Part shown: positions 23,066-34,194 of the stretch, piece by piece
Numbering within the stretch: position 1 is the first letter of the stretch
Layout of the letters: the number at the start of each line of letters is the position of its first letter
Notes under the pieces: model-generated
Seen by the model: only the letters and a program-made list of their open reading frames with translations
What the model was told of the DNA's origin: nothing
Databases searched by the model: none
Assembly: GCA_039602395.1 (NCBI GenBank)
Contig: JBCNJP010000017.1
Location: 90,284,182-90,348,181 of the forward strand
Reading direction: 5' to 3'
DNA: 64,000 bases
From: Deinandra increscens subsp. villosa
Lineage: Eukaryota > Streptophyta > Magnoliopsida > Asterales > Asteraceae
Program-made: the position numbers and the translations under genes

Positions 23066-23720
23066 TCGTGACCTAATTAAATAAAATAAAAAATTAAAAG
23101 TATTAATAAAAAATATATTTTTTAAAATATAATTGTTATTAATTAAAAATAAAAAACTAAGATTTTTATTATTTAAATATATGACCGTTATTAGTTAAAA
23201 ATTAAAAATATTGAATTTGAAATTACTTTTTTATATATTATCGTAGGAAAAGAAACAAAGAAATTTAATTATATTTATTTTATCTCCTAATTATTAATGT
23301 TTAATTTGATTTTGATAAAATAAAATAAAAAAAATGAATGATGTGGACCCACCTGGAGCCCTTGGAGATGCCCTTAATTAAAGGCTGGATGCTAATGGCG
23401 GGGGGAAGGGCTTGAACCAACAACGCAGCCCTTTGGAAGGGCGCTGCCACATCAGCCCAAGGGCTACCGTTGTGTATAGTCTAAGCACAACTTAAAGATG
23501 ATAACTTTACAATTCTAATTACATTACATTCTGTGAACCAAACGTCCCATTAGTTGCATCCAGAAGGCCTTACTTGGAAACGTCGTGTCTCCTAGGTTGA
23601 TGAATATCGTTTTTACGCGTCTAGGCTTTGCTATTAAAAAAAGGCCTGACAGTGCAGTTTGTTGCCCGCCTTCTTTCTATAGTGCCTTAAGTGGTGTCTG
23701 TATGTGTTCGATTTAATGAA

Positions 23721-24532
23721 GATACCAAAGACCCTACAAACCATTCCAAAACTCGGTGCATTTGTCCAATGGCCGGATTAGAAAGACCTAACCCAATATC
23801 TTTTCCGAATGTAACCGTTTTAGCCTTAACCCTAAGAAGTAATGACCATTTAACATTGTGATGCCTAGATTAAGGGTGGTGTCCCTGTCTATGGAAACGT
23901 AAAGTAAAAATAATTGACATGGTCAAGGATTACACACTCAACTATTCTAGTTTGTCCTTGGGCTATAGTCTAGCTCACATAATGCCAACCAAAAACATGT
24001 GGACTTTGTTAACTTTTTATTAGAAAAAGACTATCTAATGAATATATATTTTGGGAAGGAATCAAAAATTTTCATCGATTATCGCAATATAACTTTGTTT
24101 TATATTTATTAATTTAACTACTGTAACTAGGGTGTTTATCAAATCGAATTATTTGGATATGAAAATTTTAGAACTAAAATTCAAATTGGAATTCGAATAA
24201 AATGAGTCGAATTAGAATCAAATAAGCTTAGATGAATTCAAATCGAAGTTAGGGTCTATTCGAATAAACCAATTAAAGATAAAAAAAAGTTATCATAAAT
24301 CATCTATAACTAATATCGAATTTACATATAGTATTTCAATAATTCAATGAACATTCATTTAGATAGTTTTAGCTGTAACGAATTCGCAAAATCGACAAGT
24401 AAAAGATTTTCAAATGTCAAACAACATAAAATCATATAAGGGTAAAAAAAAATAGGGGGAATTGCATACATCACCCTACTTTGGAACAAATTGCATATTT
24501 CCCCAAAGCACCCCCAAAAGTCAAGACCAACA
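23721..24532. other. Intergenic DNA, nothing recognised
   Basis: No ORF above background or repeat border was found between the retroelement fragment and the LINE target site. A short ORF on the minus strand (24355-24669) overlaps the LINE start and is not supported. Confidence 0.45.
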
Positions 24533-24661
24533 TCAAGACTTGAATAATCCTCCATATGCACTCTAATAAGGTTGAGCTCTCCATCATTTTGGTTAAACAA
24601 GAAGATGCTCTGGAGACAAGCACACGGCGACGGGAACGTCCAGAGACAAGCGCATGGTGGC

Positions 24662-26188
24662 TGATGCACACGAAGTGTATATACGTTCGCCTACAAGAAT
24701 GCCCTTTAAATTTATGAAACCTAACTCATCTTAAGACTACACATGCATATATAGGAAAGCAGATCTATCGTATGGTAGCACTAAGAGTAACTCAGGGTCG
24801 ACTTAAGGAGGCAATGGTGTAATCATACTAAACTTAATTATTATCGTTAGGACTCTATCACAATTCCTAACAACTAGTAATAGAAAGCAAATAATAAAGA
24901 AAATGGTAGCAAATAATAGCAGATATGAAATCAGAATTAAGAAACATATATCATCTAAGACTGATCACTATTCAACATTACCTAGACCTGACATTGACAT
25001 ATCATAACTTAACTGTCTAATGGAAACAAAGTCGCTAGACAATGAATCTACAATTATAACCACAACCATGATGAAGTATCCACAAATTAATGACCTAGCT
25101 ATAAGGCACTAAACACATGATCTAAGACCTAGGATCATAATCCTATTCTGACTAACCATGATGGACTAATATATTAAAACCCAATCACATATCATCACAT
25201 ATGCAGTATACCTAGTCACTTCACTAATCCTTTAGACCCAAGACATGGAAACTAAGATTCAAGACTAAGTATAAATACATACTTCAATCAAAGCGAACTA
25301 TCGAACATGCATAATCACCAATTCCTATCTAGGCTAGCTAGAGTTCCTAAACACATATTGAAATCGCTAGATAACAACTAAGAAATAACATTGAATCAAT
25401 AAGCAGAATACATCTATCCTACCAATCAAACCAAATATCATTAGGAATGGATCAAACACAACATTCAACAACTCATTTCTGATATGCAAAAGGAATCAAA
25501 AATATTATACTAAAATCATTATGTCAAACTGAATGTCAACGTCAAATCATAGGTAAATACCAAAATAGATCACATTGTCTTTTAGACGATATCAAGAGAG
25601 TTAGCCTCTCATGACTAAACTAATGAAAACAGAAAATGTAATAAAAGACATCATTGTAAATGCAAACCAAAGTCGATCGATGGCTAAATCTTCGATTTCG
25701 ATGCATCCTCGAACGATTAGACACCTCCTTGATCTTCTGAGGCTTTGAATCTTGACTTCTAACTTCTGGAAATGCTCCTTAACTGTAGGTTAGGTCTCTG
25801 GACTCTCCAACCTCTTCAAACATCAAAATGAACAAGTATTTAAAGTTTACGATTAGGGTTTTGGAAATCAGGCGTAACGAATCGTAATGGGGTAACGGGC
25901 CATGAGCGCCGCCATAAGTTAACGGATTAGGGCATCTGGAAATGATCCTATAACGGCCTGTGATGCGAAAACGGGTCGTGACGTTAAGAATAAGCCAATC
26001 CTCCAAATATTGAGCAATTTATCTTCAAATCCTTGTAAAATCCTCAAATATCACTTTGGCCCCCCATCTGTTTACATGTTTATGACATTTCATACCAAAC
26101 AAGGGTAAAATAGACCAAAATAATGCATAAACCATCAACATTCGTGGGTGTTTAACTACTAAAAAGATGTGTAATTTAAAGTACATCA
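24662..26188. mobile_element. Solo LTR (1527 bp), TSD GTGGC
   Basis: It begins TGATGCACACGAAGTG and ends GTACATCA, with the perfect TSD GTGGC at 24657-24661 and 26189-26193. TGATG/CATCA make short inverted ends. It lies in LINE ORF1, and removal with one TSD copy restores the frame. There are no ORFs. The ends fit an LTR read on the plus strand, and the parent lineage is unknown (a Tat-like Gypsy is possible). Confidence 0.88.
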
Positions 26189-27348
26189 GTGGCGAAGATA
26201 TTCGAAGAGGGGTGTGGGGGATACGTGAAGAAACTGAGTGGACAACGGTAGCAAACAAGAGAAGAAAGAAGGAGGAGAAGAAAGAAATAACCTTCTTCAT
26301 ATCAGATCTACCGAATGGGTGCACGTGAGATTATATATGGTGGACGTATCAAGGAGTAGGGAAACTCTTGGATGTATTCATACCAAGAAGAAAGGATTGG
26401 AGGGGACACAATTTTCGTTTTATAAGATTCCAAGGGGTTAAGGACGCAGAAAGTTTGCTAATCAGACTGAGAGGAATAAAAGTGGACAATAAAAGAGTGA
26501 TGGTTTATTTATCAAAATATAGGAAATAGGACTTTGCTACAGAGAGAAAAAATAACATGGAAATTGGAGAAGCAAAGGGAGGGTACTCACGATGGGCAAG
26601 AGAATATGCGTGGAGGAGAAACAGAGATATGTGGAGAGATAATGGGGAAGGACAAGAATGGATACTGAATGGCGTGAAAAGGAAAATGTCGGGCAGAAGG
26701 GATGAGTGGGGGAATGAGGTGTATGAATGAAAAAATGGTGTTGGGGAAGACGAGCAGAAAGGAGGGTGATCGAGATAAAAAACAGACCAGGACTCTACCC
26801 ACTCACTGTAAGGGAAGATTATTGATGGGTGAAGTGCCGTTGCTGGAATTGATAGATGAGCTCAGGAAAGAATGGAGGTTTTGGGTCAAAATAACGTGGC
26901 AATGTCGTACATCGGAAGTTTAAAATTAATTCTCTCTTTTAAGGAGGGGATGGATGCTAGGGGATTCCTGATGGAAAAGAAGAAGTCGGAATCGACGTTT
27001 AGTAATCTGAAGTGGTGGGATGGCAGAGAACAAGAAACCGAAAGGCTGGTGAGAATCAAAATCATGGGAGTCCCAGTAATGATTAGAGACGATGGAACTT
27101 ACAATAAGATAACTGAAATGTTTGGCAGAAGAGAAAATTCATCGGATTTTTTCATGGGCCGCGGACGATAACTCGATTGGATATTGCTACATCCTTACAA
27201 GTGATTTAGGATGGATAGATGAAGTGATCGATGTTGAATGGAAAAGTTTAACATTTGCGGTGTGGGTAACAGAAGATTTGAAACCATGGGAGGTTCCAGT
27301 GCTTAACACTCCGTCGAAGCCGAAAAAAATTCTGGCGAGTTTCAGTGG

Positions 27349-29667
27349 TGTGACGCCCACTCCTAGACTTGGCCCTAGGAGCGGTCACGCATCGGATTTA
27401 CTCATGAACACAAGGTACAACAGAGATAACTAAAGCAGCGGAAATAAAAACTTTTATTCATATGCCAAGTATTACATAGTAAGAGAGACAAATACAAAAG
27501 AGAAATAAACATCTCCACGCCAGTTTTCAAAAATGTCTTCTCTTGATAGCTTGACATTATCTTGATAGTATATGCCACCTAGTTCCTGCTCACATCTCAG
27601 CCTTCCCTTTTCGATCCGAAGGTCCAGCCTCATCTGACATACATAACTTAACAAGTCAGCTTACGCTGGTGAGTTCTACGTTTTGGGAAAACTTTACCTT
27701 TCGAAGGCACTTAGGTTTGTCAAACACATTTCTGCAATTAGACAATCAAACACAAAGCATATAGCACATATATTCACATGTTCTAACCTCGTGTATAGAC
27801 TAACCTTCTGTTTCTTTGTCATCCTTGTCTCATATTAAAAACGTATCCTAATGTTAAGTGCTATCTTAGGGAAATAGTGTTTCTATTTGCCTTACGAACA
27901 CATCGTGTAGGAAACGACCCCTTTAGTTTTGACACTATATAGCTTTGACGTTTTCTGGCTTTGACGCCGCTTAGCTTTGACGCTAAGTTTTGACACCATT
28001 GGGACAACACTATTTAACTTCTTGTTTCAGAAGCCCCTTACTCACCAATCTTTTATCGATTACCATCCTTAATCTATTCTACTAGAAACATCGAAATATC
28101 AATCTATCTTTCCTCTAATCATCACCATACAATCAATAAATATAACAAGCAATTATAACAATTGAGAGTATTTTCACAAAACGTTATGTATATCAACCCA
28201 AAACGGTTTAAAGCATTTAAAGAATTTAAAAGAGGGCTCATAGAACTCACCTTAGGTTGCGAAGTAGTTTCTTGCCTTATTCCTTCGTGAAACTAACTTG
28301 CTTTAACGTGATGTCCCTAGCAAGACATCCTAGAGGTTACAAGCGGTCATTAAGGCTAACCCCATTATCCTAAACCCAATCTCTTGTTGGTTTAACATCC
28401 ATTTGTCTAAATAACCGTTTTGCCCCTTATGAGAAAAAGTATTCTTTTAGTGATACTTATGAAGAGGTGCATTCCTATAAGTAAACGCTCACTTCGGGAT
28501 CGCCCAGTGAAGCGTATGCCATGTCCCAGTTGGGATTTATGCGACAACGCCACTATGCCAGAAACCCCAGTGTACAGGCGCCACCCTTCCAGTCCGCACC
28601 AACTTCTAGATATCCGAGTAACTCGGTACATTCAATACTTTATCAAAACCCATGTTTTAACTTATATATACTTAGTACATATATATAGTTATGTTCTTTT
28701 GTTGAATAGTATTACCCTTGCCCAAGTCTTTATGCCCTTGATGAGTGATTCTCATGACCGACCGTATAGGCGTTATCACGACCAGGAGGCGGGATTACTA
28801 TGAGATATCACCCATATTTGTGTTTTAGTTTGGTGATGATCATGACCGACCGTATAGGCGTTATCACGACCAGGAGGCGGAATTACTATGATCAAAACAC
28901 CAATGTTTATGTTCTTGTTTTTGGTTTACTTGTTCTTGATAAACCAACATGGTGAAACCATACCAACCCTTCTTTAAACATGAAATTAACTTAAGGATTT
29001 CTTAAAACATGTTATTCTAAGGCTTCATACCAAATTTCAACCCATGATTCCCACTAGAACTCCCAATCTCAACAAAACATGTTCAAGAACCTTAATCTTG
29101 CATTATTCTTAAAAGGCATATCTAAGTGTTATGAATCATGCAACTAATTGAAGGATTATGTTAAACATACCTTAATTTGATCTATTCCAGAAGATGGGCT
29201 CCTAACTCCCTTTGAATCTTCAAAATGCAAGCTAGAGTGTTCTTGGTGTTCTTGAGGTTTCTTAGAGGTTTTAGGTTGATTTTAGGTGAATTAGCAAGGA
29301 AAAATGGATGGATCCATGGTCTATTTATAGCCAAGAGTGTCTCACATGCTTCTTACAAGTGTCCTAGTGACTAAGCATGAGAATTGACACCTAGCATGGT
29401 GACTAATCATGAGAATTGACACCTAGCATGGTGACTAATCATTCATATAACATATAAACATATATTATTATTATTATTATTATTATTTTTTTTTTTAAAA
29501 ATAATCTAACCCGATTTACCTTATGCATAGTTTATTGTTATAACTTTAAATACGCATTTCTTAACATTTTAACATGTTAATCACATAAACACATATACGA
29601 CACATATTTTCACATAAAAATATATAAAACATATATATTTATTACCTTTAGATTTTGGGGTGTTACA
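27349..29667. mobile_element. Solo LTR (2319 bp), TSD AGTGG
   Basis: It starts TGTGACGCCCACTCC and ends GGGGTGTTACA, with TSD AGTGG at 27344-27348 and 29668-29672. The TGTGAC..TTACA ends and length resemble the Gypsy-like LTRs at 387-5906 and 7171-11183. A 50-bp unit containing CCGTATAGGCGTTATCACGA is duplicated (28753-28803, 28841-28891). A 34-bp unit (GAGAATTGACACCTAGCATG) is duplicated at 29370-29440, and an ATT run lies at about 29463-29486. It interrupts LINE ORF1 and the frame continues across it. Confidence 0.9.
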
Positions 29668-30657
29668 AGTGGCCATGGGCGGCGTGATGGAACTCACAGC
29701 GATGGTGAGAAGACGGTTGGTCAGGGATCCTCCTCTTCTCCTATGCAAAAATAATTAAGAATAACTCCAATAAAGATGGAAAGAGGATTTAGACGGATGG
29801 CGTGGGGTCTTCGAGGGCAGTAAAGGATGGTAAGGGAGTGGGGTTGGAAGATGGCATATCTAGGGTGGCTGATTCAGTTGACCAATCAGCTGAGAGGGAT
29901 ATAAACGAAAAGAGAAATAAAAGAAACTGTGATGGAGAAAATTTAAATCCCTTCTTGTCGATTGGTGGGCCCCGCTAAAAAACAAGCATGGAACTAAATG
30001 CAAATGGGTCGAAGCCCAGTTGAATGGGACTAATGGGCCTGAAAGAAATGGAAAAGGAAAAGAGGTCAGGGGGCAAAGCCTAATGGTGAAAAGTGGGGCA
30101 AATTGGGGGGGGGGGGGGGGCGAGGATGGAAATTTGTCGCAAGAAAAGAAACGGACAATAGGAAATTAGGTGCTGGGAATGACAGTGAATGTGATGAAAG
30201 AAAAGAGAGTGGGTGGGAGAACACGAATCTAATTCTGCGGTATAACACGTATGACGGATTTGTGGATATCGACAACATGAATTCGTCTGGAAATGAAAAC
30301 GAAGAAACGTGGGACGACGATGGGTGCTCGACGATACCATATGTGTGAAGGGCTAACAAGGCTGATAAATGGGCTAGGGCTTCAAAGTCAGGATCCAGAA
30401 ACGCATGAGGGGGGGGGGGGTAGTAAGTCAGCTATGTGGGGGGGGGGGGCGTTTTCCAGAGCATACTCATCTACATCTTCGAGAACGCAATCGGCAGATG
30501 ATGGGAAAACTGATGGAAATAGGAGAAGTAGAAAGTGGTTAAGAAGTGAGACACAAAAAACAATGGAAGTAGGGAGCTTGGTTAGATTTGAAATGGATGG
30601 ATTTGAAGGGGAAGTAAACGATGTGATACAAGACGAGGGGTCTACTGGAAATCCCAA

Positions 30658-33235
30658 ATGAATGTACTTTCATTAAACATCATGGGGGTCAGGAGTGAGA
30701 AGAAACACTCCTGGATAAAGGAAATCAAGGCGAAGTTCTCAATAGCGTTTGTGGCGATTCAAGAGACAATGATTGAGGATGTAAACACAATCCAAGTGGA
30801 CAAGATATGGAGTAGGTCAGCTTTTGAGTTCGAAGTGGAAGGTGCGATTGGGAAATCGGGAGGATTGCTTTGCGTATGGGACTCAGGTATGTTTCATAAA
30901 ATTGAATCAAGAAAATGTCATAACTTTATTTTAGTTCGAGGAAGGTTCACAGGTGTCCTGGTGGAAATCATGATTGCTAATGTTTATGGTCCAAAGTTGG
31001 ATTCTAAAAAAGGGAAGTTTGGAACCAAATCTTGTCTTTCAAATAACAGTGGCAGGGGGTGTGGGTCGTTGTGGGGGATTTTAACGCGGTAAGAACTGAG
31101 GGAGAAAGGATAAATTCATAATTTTGTAAAGTGTTAGCTAGGGATTTTAATTTAATTCATAGTCAATATGGAGTTGATCGACCCAAAAAATGGGGGGTCA
31201 CCAGATGACATATATGACAAACAATGGGGAGAAACTGAGTAAAATTGATAGATTCTTACTAAGCAGGGAATTTTTTCAGTAGTGGTCGGGGGAAAGCGTG
31301 ACGACATTACCAAGTAAACAGTCTGACCACTGCCCACTAGTATTGAGGTCTGAAACTGAATACTTTCGTCCAAAGCCATTTAAACTTTTCAATTCTTGGC
31401 TAAACAGGGATGGTATTGATGGAGTGGTGAGGCTCGCTTACGCAATGTCTCCAGCGAGTCAAAGTCCGGACAAAAGCCTTCAAATAAAACTCCAATGCAT
31501 CAAAAAAGAGTTAAAACAGTGGTGGGCATCGTTAAAAAGTAATGAGGATAAGGAGATGAAGGAATTAAAGGAAAAAGTTGATAAAGTGGAAATGGTTGCA
31601 GAGTCCAGGGATCTTTCGTTGGAGGAGAAAGAACAAAGAGTTTCGTGGAAGAGGAAAATAAAGGAATTCGTAAATATGCTCAATAATGATCTAAAACAGA
31701 AGGCAAAAATCAGATGGGCAATTGAGGGGGATAAGAATACCAGATTTTACCATGGGGTGGTTAAGGCCAGAAGTGTAAATAAGAGGATTAATGGTCTGAT
31801 GTTGGAGGGTGAATGGGTGACGCAACCTAACGTAGTAAAGGAGGCTATTTTAATCACTTTCAGGGGCACTTTAAAGAGACAATGCAGAATAGGCCAAAGT
31901 TAGATGGGTGGAGATTCAAAAAATTGTCTGAGGAACAAGGGTGTCTGTTAACTATAGCCTTTTCACAACAAGAGATTAAAGAATCGGTGTGGGATTGTGG
32001 ATGGGAGAAAAGCCCGGGGCCTGATGGATTTACTTTTGAATTTATAAAAAGATACTGGGACATTTTTGCTTTCGATTTTCTTAGGATCCTGGAGAATTCT
32101 TTTGAAATTGGGAAAAATAGTAATGGTTGTAGTGCGGCTTTTCTTACACTTATTCCCAAGGTAAAAGACCCGTTAGGCATTGGGGACTTTAGGCCAATAT
32201 CCTTAATTGGGTCAATCTATAAAGTTATTGCAAAAGTCCTAGAAAGTAGACTAAGTAAAGTAATGGGATTGATTGTAAGTGAAACACAATTAGCATTTGT
32301 TAAAGGGAGGTATATTCTAAATGGTCCGATTGTGGTAAACGAGACCTTGGCATGGATGAAAAAATAAAAAAAGGAAGTTGTTGTGGTCACAGTAGATTTT
32401 GCTAAGGACTTTATAGCTGATATTCTAAGGTTCATGAATTTCCCAATTAGCTGGCGGACGTGGATAAAAGGATGTCTTCAATCAGGATCTACATCAGTTT
32501 TGGTAGATGGGTCTCCTACAGATGAATTTAAGGCGTCTAGGGGGATATAATAGGGGGCTCCGTTGTCGCCTTTGATATTTGCAATTGTTATGGAATCTCT
32601 TAACGTTATAACAAGCATGGCATTGGGGATCGGGGTGTTTAGGATATTCAGTTACCAAATGAGGGACCTCAGTTGTCGCATTTGCTCTTTGTGGATGATG
32701 TGGTGTTTTTGGGCGAAGTGTGGGTGGGAAATTTTACAAATCTGGCTGGAATCATTAGGTACTTTAATCTTGCATCATGATTGAAGGTGAGATTTAAAAA
32801 GAGCCTTTTATTTGGGGTGGGGATTGATCAGAATAGACTAGGTGCTATCGTGAAGACGTTGCAATGCCAAATCGGATCGCTCCTGACGGAGTACTTAGGT
32901 GTGCCATTGGGCCGCAATATGGGAAGGATTTCGAGTTGGGATGTGGCGGTAAATAAAGTGGAATAGAAACTGTCATCATGGAAAATAAAGAATTTATCGT
33001 TTGGGGGTAAGGTAACTTTGGCTAACGCAGTGCTTGGGGTTGTCCCACAGTACTTTATCTCCTTATTCCGTATGCCTATTAAAGTGGTAAAAAAATTAGA
33101 AGGGGTCAGGAGGAGCTTTATTTAGGATGGGGATGGAAATAGAAAGAAGATACCATGGGTGTCGTGGAATCAAATGATGGCGAGAAAAAAGAAAGGGGGT
33201 CTGGGTAGTGGCTCATTAAAAGCGGCAAATATAGG
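30658..33235 (+). pseudogene. LINE ORF2, first part: AP endonuclease and reverse transcriptase
   Basis: The ATG at 30658 opens an L1-type endonuclease: SLNIMGV, then AIQETM, VYGP, VVVGDFNAVR (about 31060-31095) and SDHCPLV (31321-31341). The linker is charged and helical. RT motifs follow: KSPGPDGF (32010), PLGIGDFRPISLIGS (32170-32215), VSETQLAFVKGR (32274-32310), and the catalytic FVDD (32688-32699). Two or more frame changes and stops lie in between. Sequence between the motif at 32370 and the FADILRF-like piece at 32410 is shortened, so the motif A aspartate region is damaged. It makes cDNA at nicked target DNA in active relatives. Confidence 0.82.
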
Positions 33236-33636
33236 TGTTGGGCTATATATTAGAGGCATGAACATTAGTTATGGGCTAGATAGTTTTTGGTCTTAATTAG
33301 TTTATGTTTAGGCCATGTGGGCCGATTTTATTGTGTTTATGATTGGGCCTTTTATGTTTATGATTGGTCTTAGGGTTTTAGGAAGGGTACGATATAAACC
33401 CTTATGTTTATGATCAATGCAAGCTTTTGGAAATACACATTTACGATTTCTTCATCTAGTTTGGGGTTTCCGATTGTTTCATTGTGTTCAAGTTTGTAGT
33501 GATTTTCATTCAAGATTAGATCTTTATCTTAGATCTAATCTATTTCTTCTACTTGCTTCTTGAATCAATCACATACAAGGATTCCGCACTCGTTTGTGAT
33601 TTGATATCGTGTTCTTGGTTGGATTTCAGACCTACA
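33236..33636 (+). repeat. 5' LTR of E1
   Basis: It runs TGTTGGGC..CCTACA, is 401 bp, and carries a TATATAAACC promoter-like box near 33390. It contains one copy of the element's word (TTTACGATTTC, about 33450). It is followed after two bases by the primer site. Confidence 0.95.
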
Positions 33637-33638
33637 AT

Positions 33639-33651
33639 TGGTATCAGAGCC
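33639..33651 (+). other. E1 primer binding site (tRNA-Met)
   Basis: TGGTATCAGAGCC lies two bases after the LTR end and is complementary to the 3' end of initiator tRNA-Met, which primes minus-strand cDNA. Confidence 0.93.
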
Positions 33652-33739
33652 AAGAATCACTGATTCGAGGCTCACACGATATTGATTCAAGCTGTTTTTC
33701 TTGAAAAAATCTTGGTTTGTTGAAGATTTGAAGGTGTTT

Positions 33740-34150
33740 GGAGTGTTTACGATTGCTGCTGCTGCTGTTCTTAGGGTTTACGATTGCTTTCTGGGTTTGT
33801 TTGAGGGTTTACGATTGTGTTCTTGAAGATCTTCATCGTAATCGAGTTTACGATTTCAAGTTAGCATTTTTATCGAGTTTACGATCCGGAAGTTTGGTGT
33901 TTACGACTGTACTTGTTCGTAATTGGAGTTTACGATTTTCTCTTGTCGGAATCGTGTGTTTACGACCTTCACTTGTCGTAATCATCTATCGTAATCGGGG
34001 TTTACGATTTTCGCGACAGGAATCTGCATTTACGACTATTTCTCATCGTAATCGGGTGTTTACGATTTCTCCTGGATCGTAATTAGTGTTTGAGATCGTA
34101 ATCAAGTCTTTGCGATCGTAATCAGGTGTTTTCGATCGTAATCTCACTCT
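33740..34150 (+). repeat. E1 leader array of TTTACGA / CGTAAT words
   Basis: In about 410 bp I count 11 copies of TTTACGA and 9 of CGTAAT. They often alternate, so the array is a series of facing half-sites with spacers of varied sequence. It ends about 45 bp before the gag ATG. Every unit holds a CpG. Confidence 0.88.
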
Positions 34151-34194
34151 TTGGACTTTTGGACTTTAGATTTAAGATTCCCTTTGCTTACGTA

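Larger units (their letters stand above)
21224..23481. mobile_element. Harbinger-like non-autonomous element nested in the MITE
   Basis: The ends GACCACCTGCAACGGTGAGA and, complemented, GACTATACACAACGGTAGCC are inverted repeats. The flanking TSD is TAA (21221-21223, 23482-23484). Subterminal regions share GCCCTT and CCAAGGGCTG words in both orientations. The 2.26 kb interior is AT-rich with no ORF. Much of 21590-22250 is a degenerate run of phrases such as AAACTTTT.AGTTTTACATTTTATACC. The right end matches the abundant plant class with the AACGGT subterminal word. Confidence 0.8.
20983..23549. mobile_element. Tourist-like (PIF/Harbinger) MITE, split by a second element
   Basis: The outer ends are GAGGGCGTTTGGTTTACGGA on the left and, complemented, TGGGACGTTTGGTTCACAGA on the right. 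TTA flanks it on both sides (20980-20982, 23550-23552), the usual TSD of Tourist elements. The inverted arms extend about 105 bp (AAGTTGGGTAAGGAAGGAG at 21050 and its complement near 21200). Without the nested element it is only about 306 bp, a typical MITE. Confidence 0.88.
20754..23720 (+). pseudogene. 3' fragment of a non-LTR retroelement with nuclease-like C-terminus, split by nested elements
   Basis: The parts 20754-20982 and 23550-23720 encode the C-terminal nuclease-like end of the protein at 56172-58773. Shared features are KHACADLIGVSPLVGLR, AAGKVNKHEK and ENQH, followed after the nested DNA by RLGFAIKK. Removing the Tourist-like element and one TTA copy rejoins the reading frame exactly. 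The 5' end is truncated at the start of this domain. Downstream similarity to the other copy fades around 23700-23720. Confidence 0.8.
24605..30657 (+). pseudogene. LINE ORF1 (RRM-like nucleic-acid-binding protein), interrupted
   Basis: The ATG at 24605 opens a frame that continues without loss across the solo LTR at 24662-26188. It leads to EEWTTV-like residues and an RRM-type opening (ITFFISDLPNGCT, 26280-26330). A UGA (26329-26331), later stops and frame changes break it. The middle piece, AMSYIGSLKLILSF.. (26899 on) then RLVRIKIMGVPV (27040-27075) and VDVEWKSLTFAVWV (27230-27270), is the usual second half of plant LINE ORF1. The frame again crosses the solo LTR at 27349-29667. A low-complexity tail with poly-G runs (30105-30120, 30410, 30440) precedes ORF2. 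The protein would bind the LINE RNA. Confidence 0.78.

Noticed and set aside
24355..24671. Minus-strand ORFs at the LINE start
   Set aside because: They overlap the LINE 5' end and ORF1 start and show no domain.
30080..30657. Minus-strand ORFs of 86-97 codons over LINE ORF1
   Set aside because: They are complements of purine-rich, poly-G LINE sequence, rich in Pro and Ser, with no recognisable domain.
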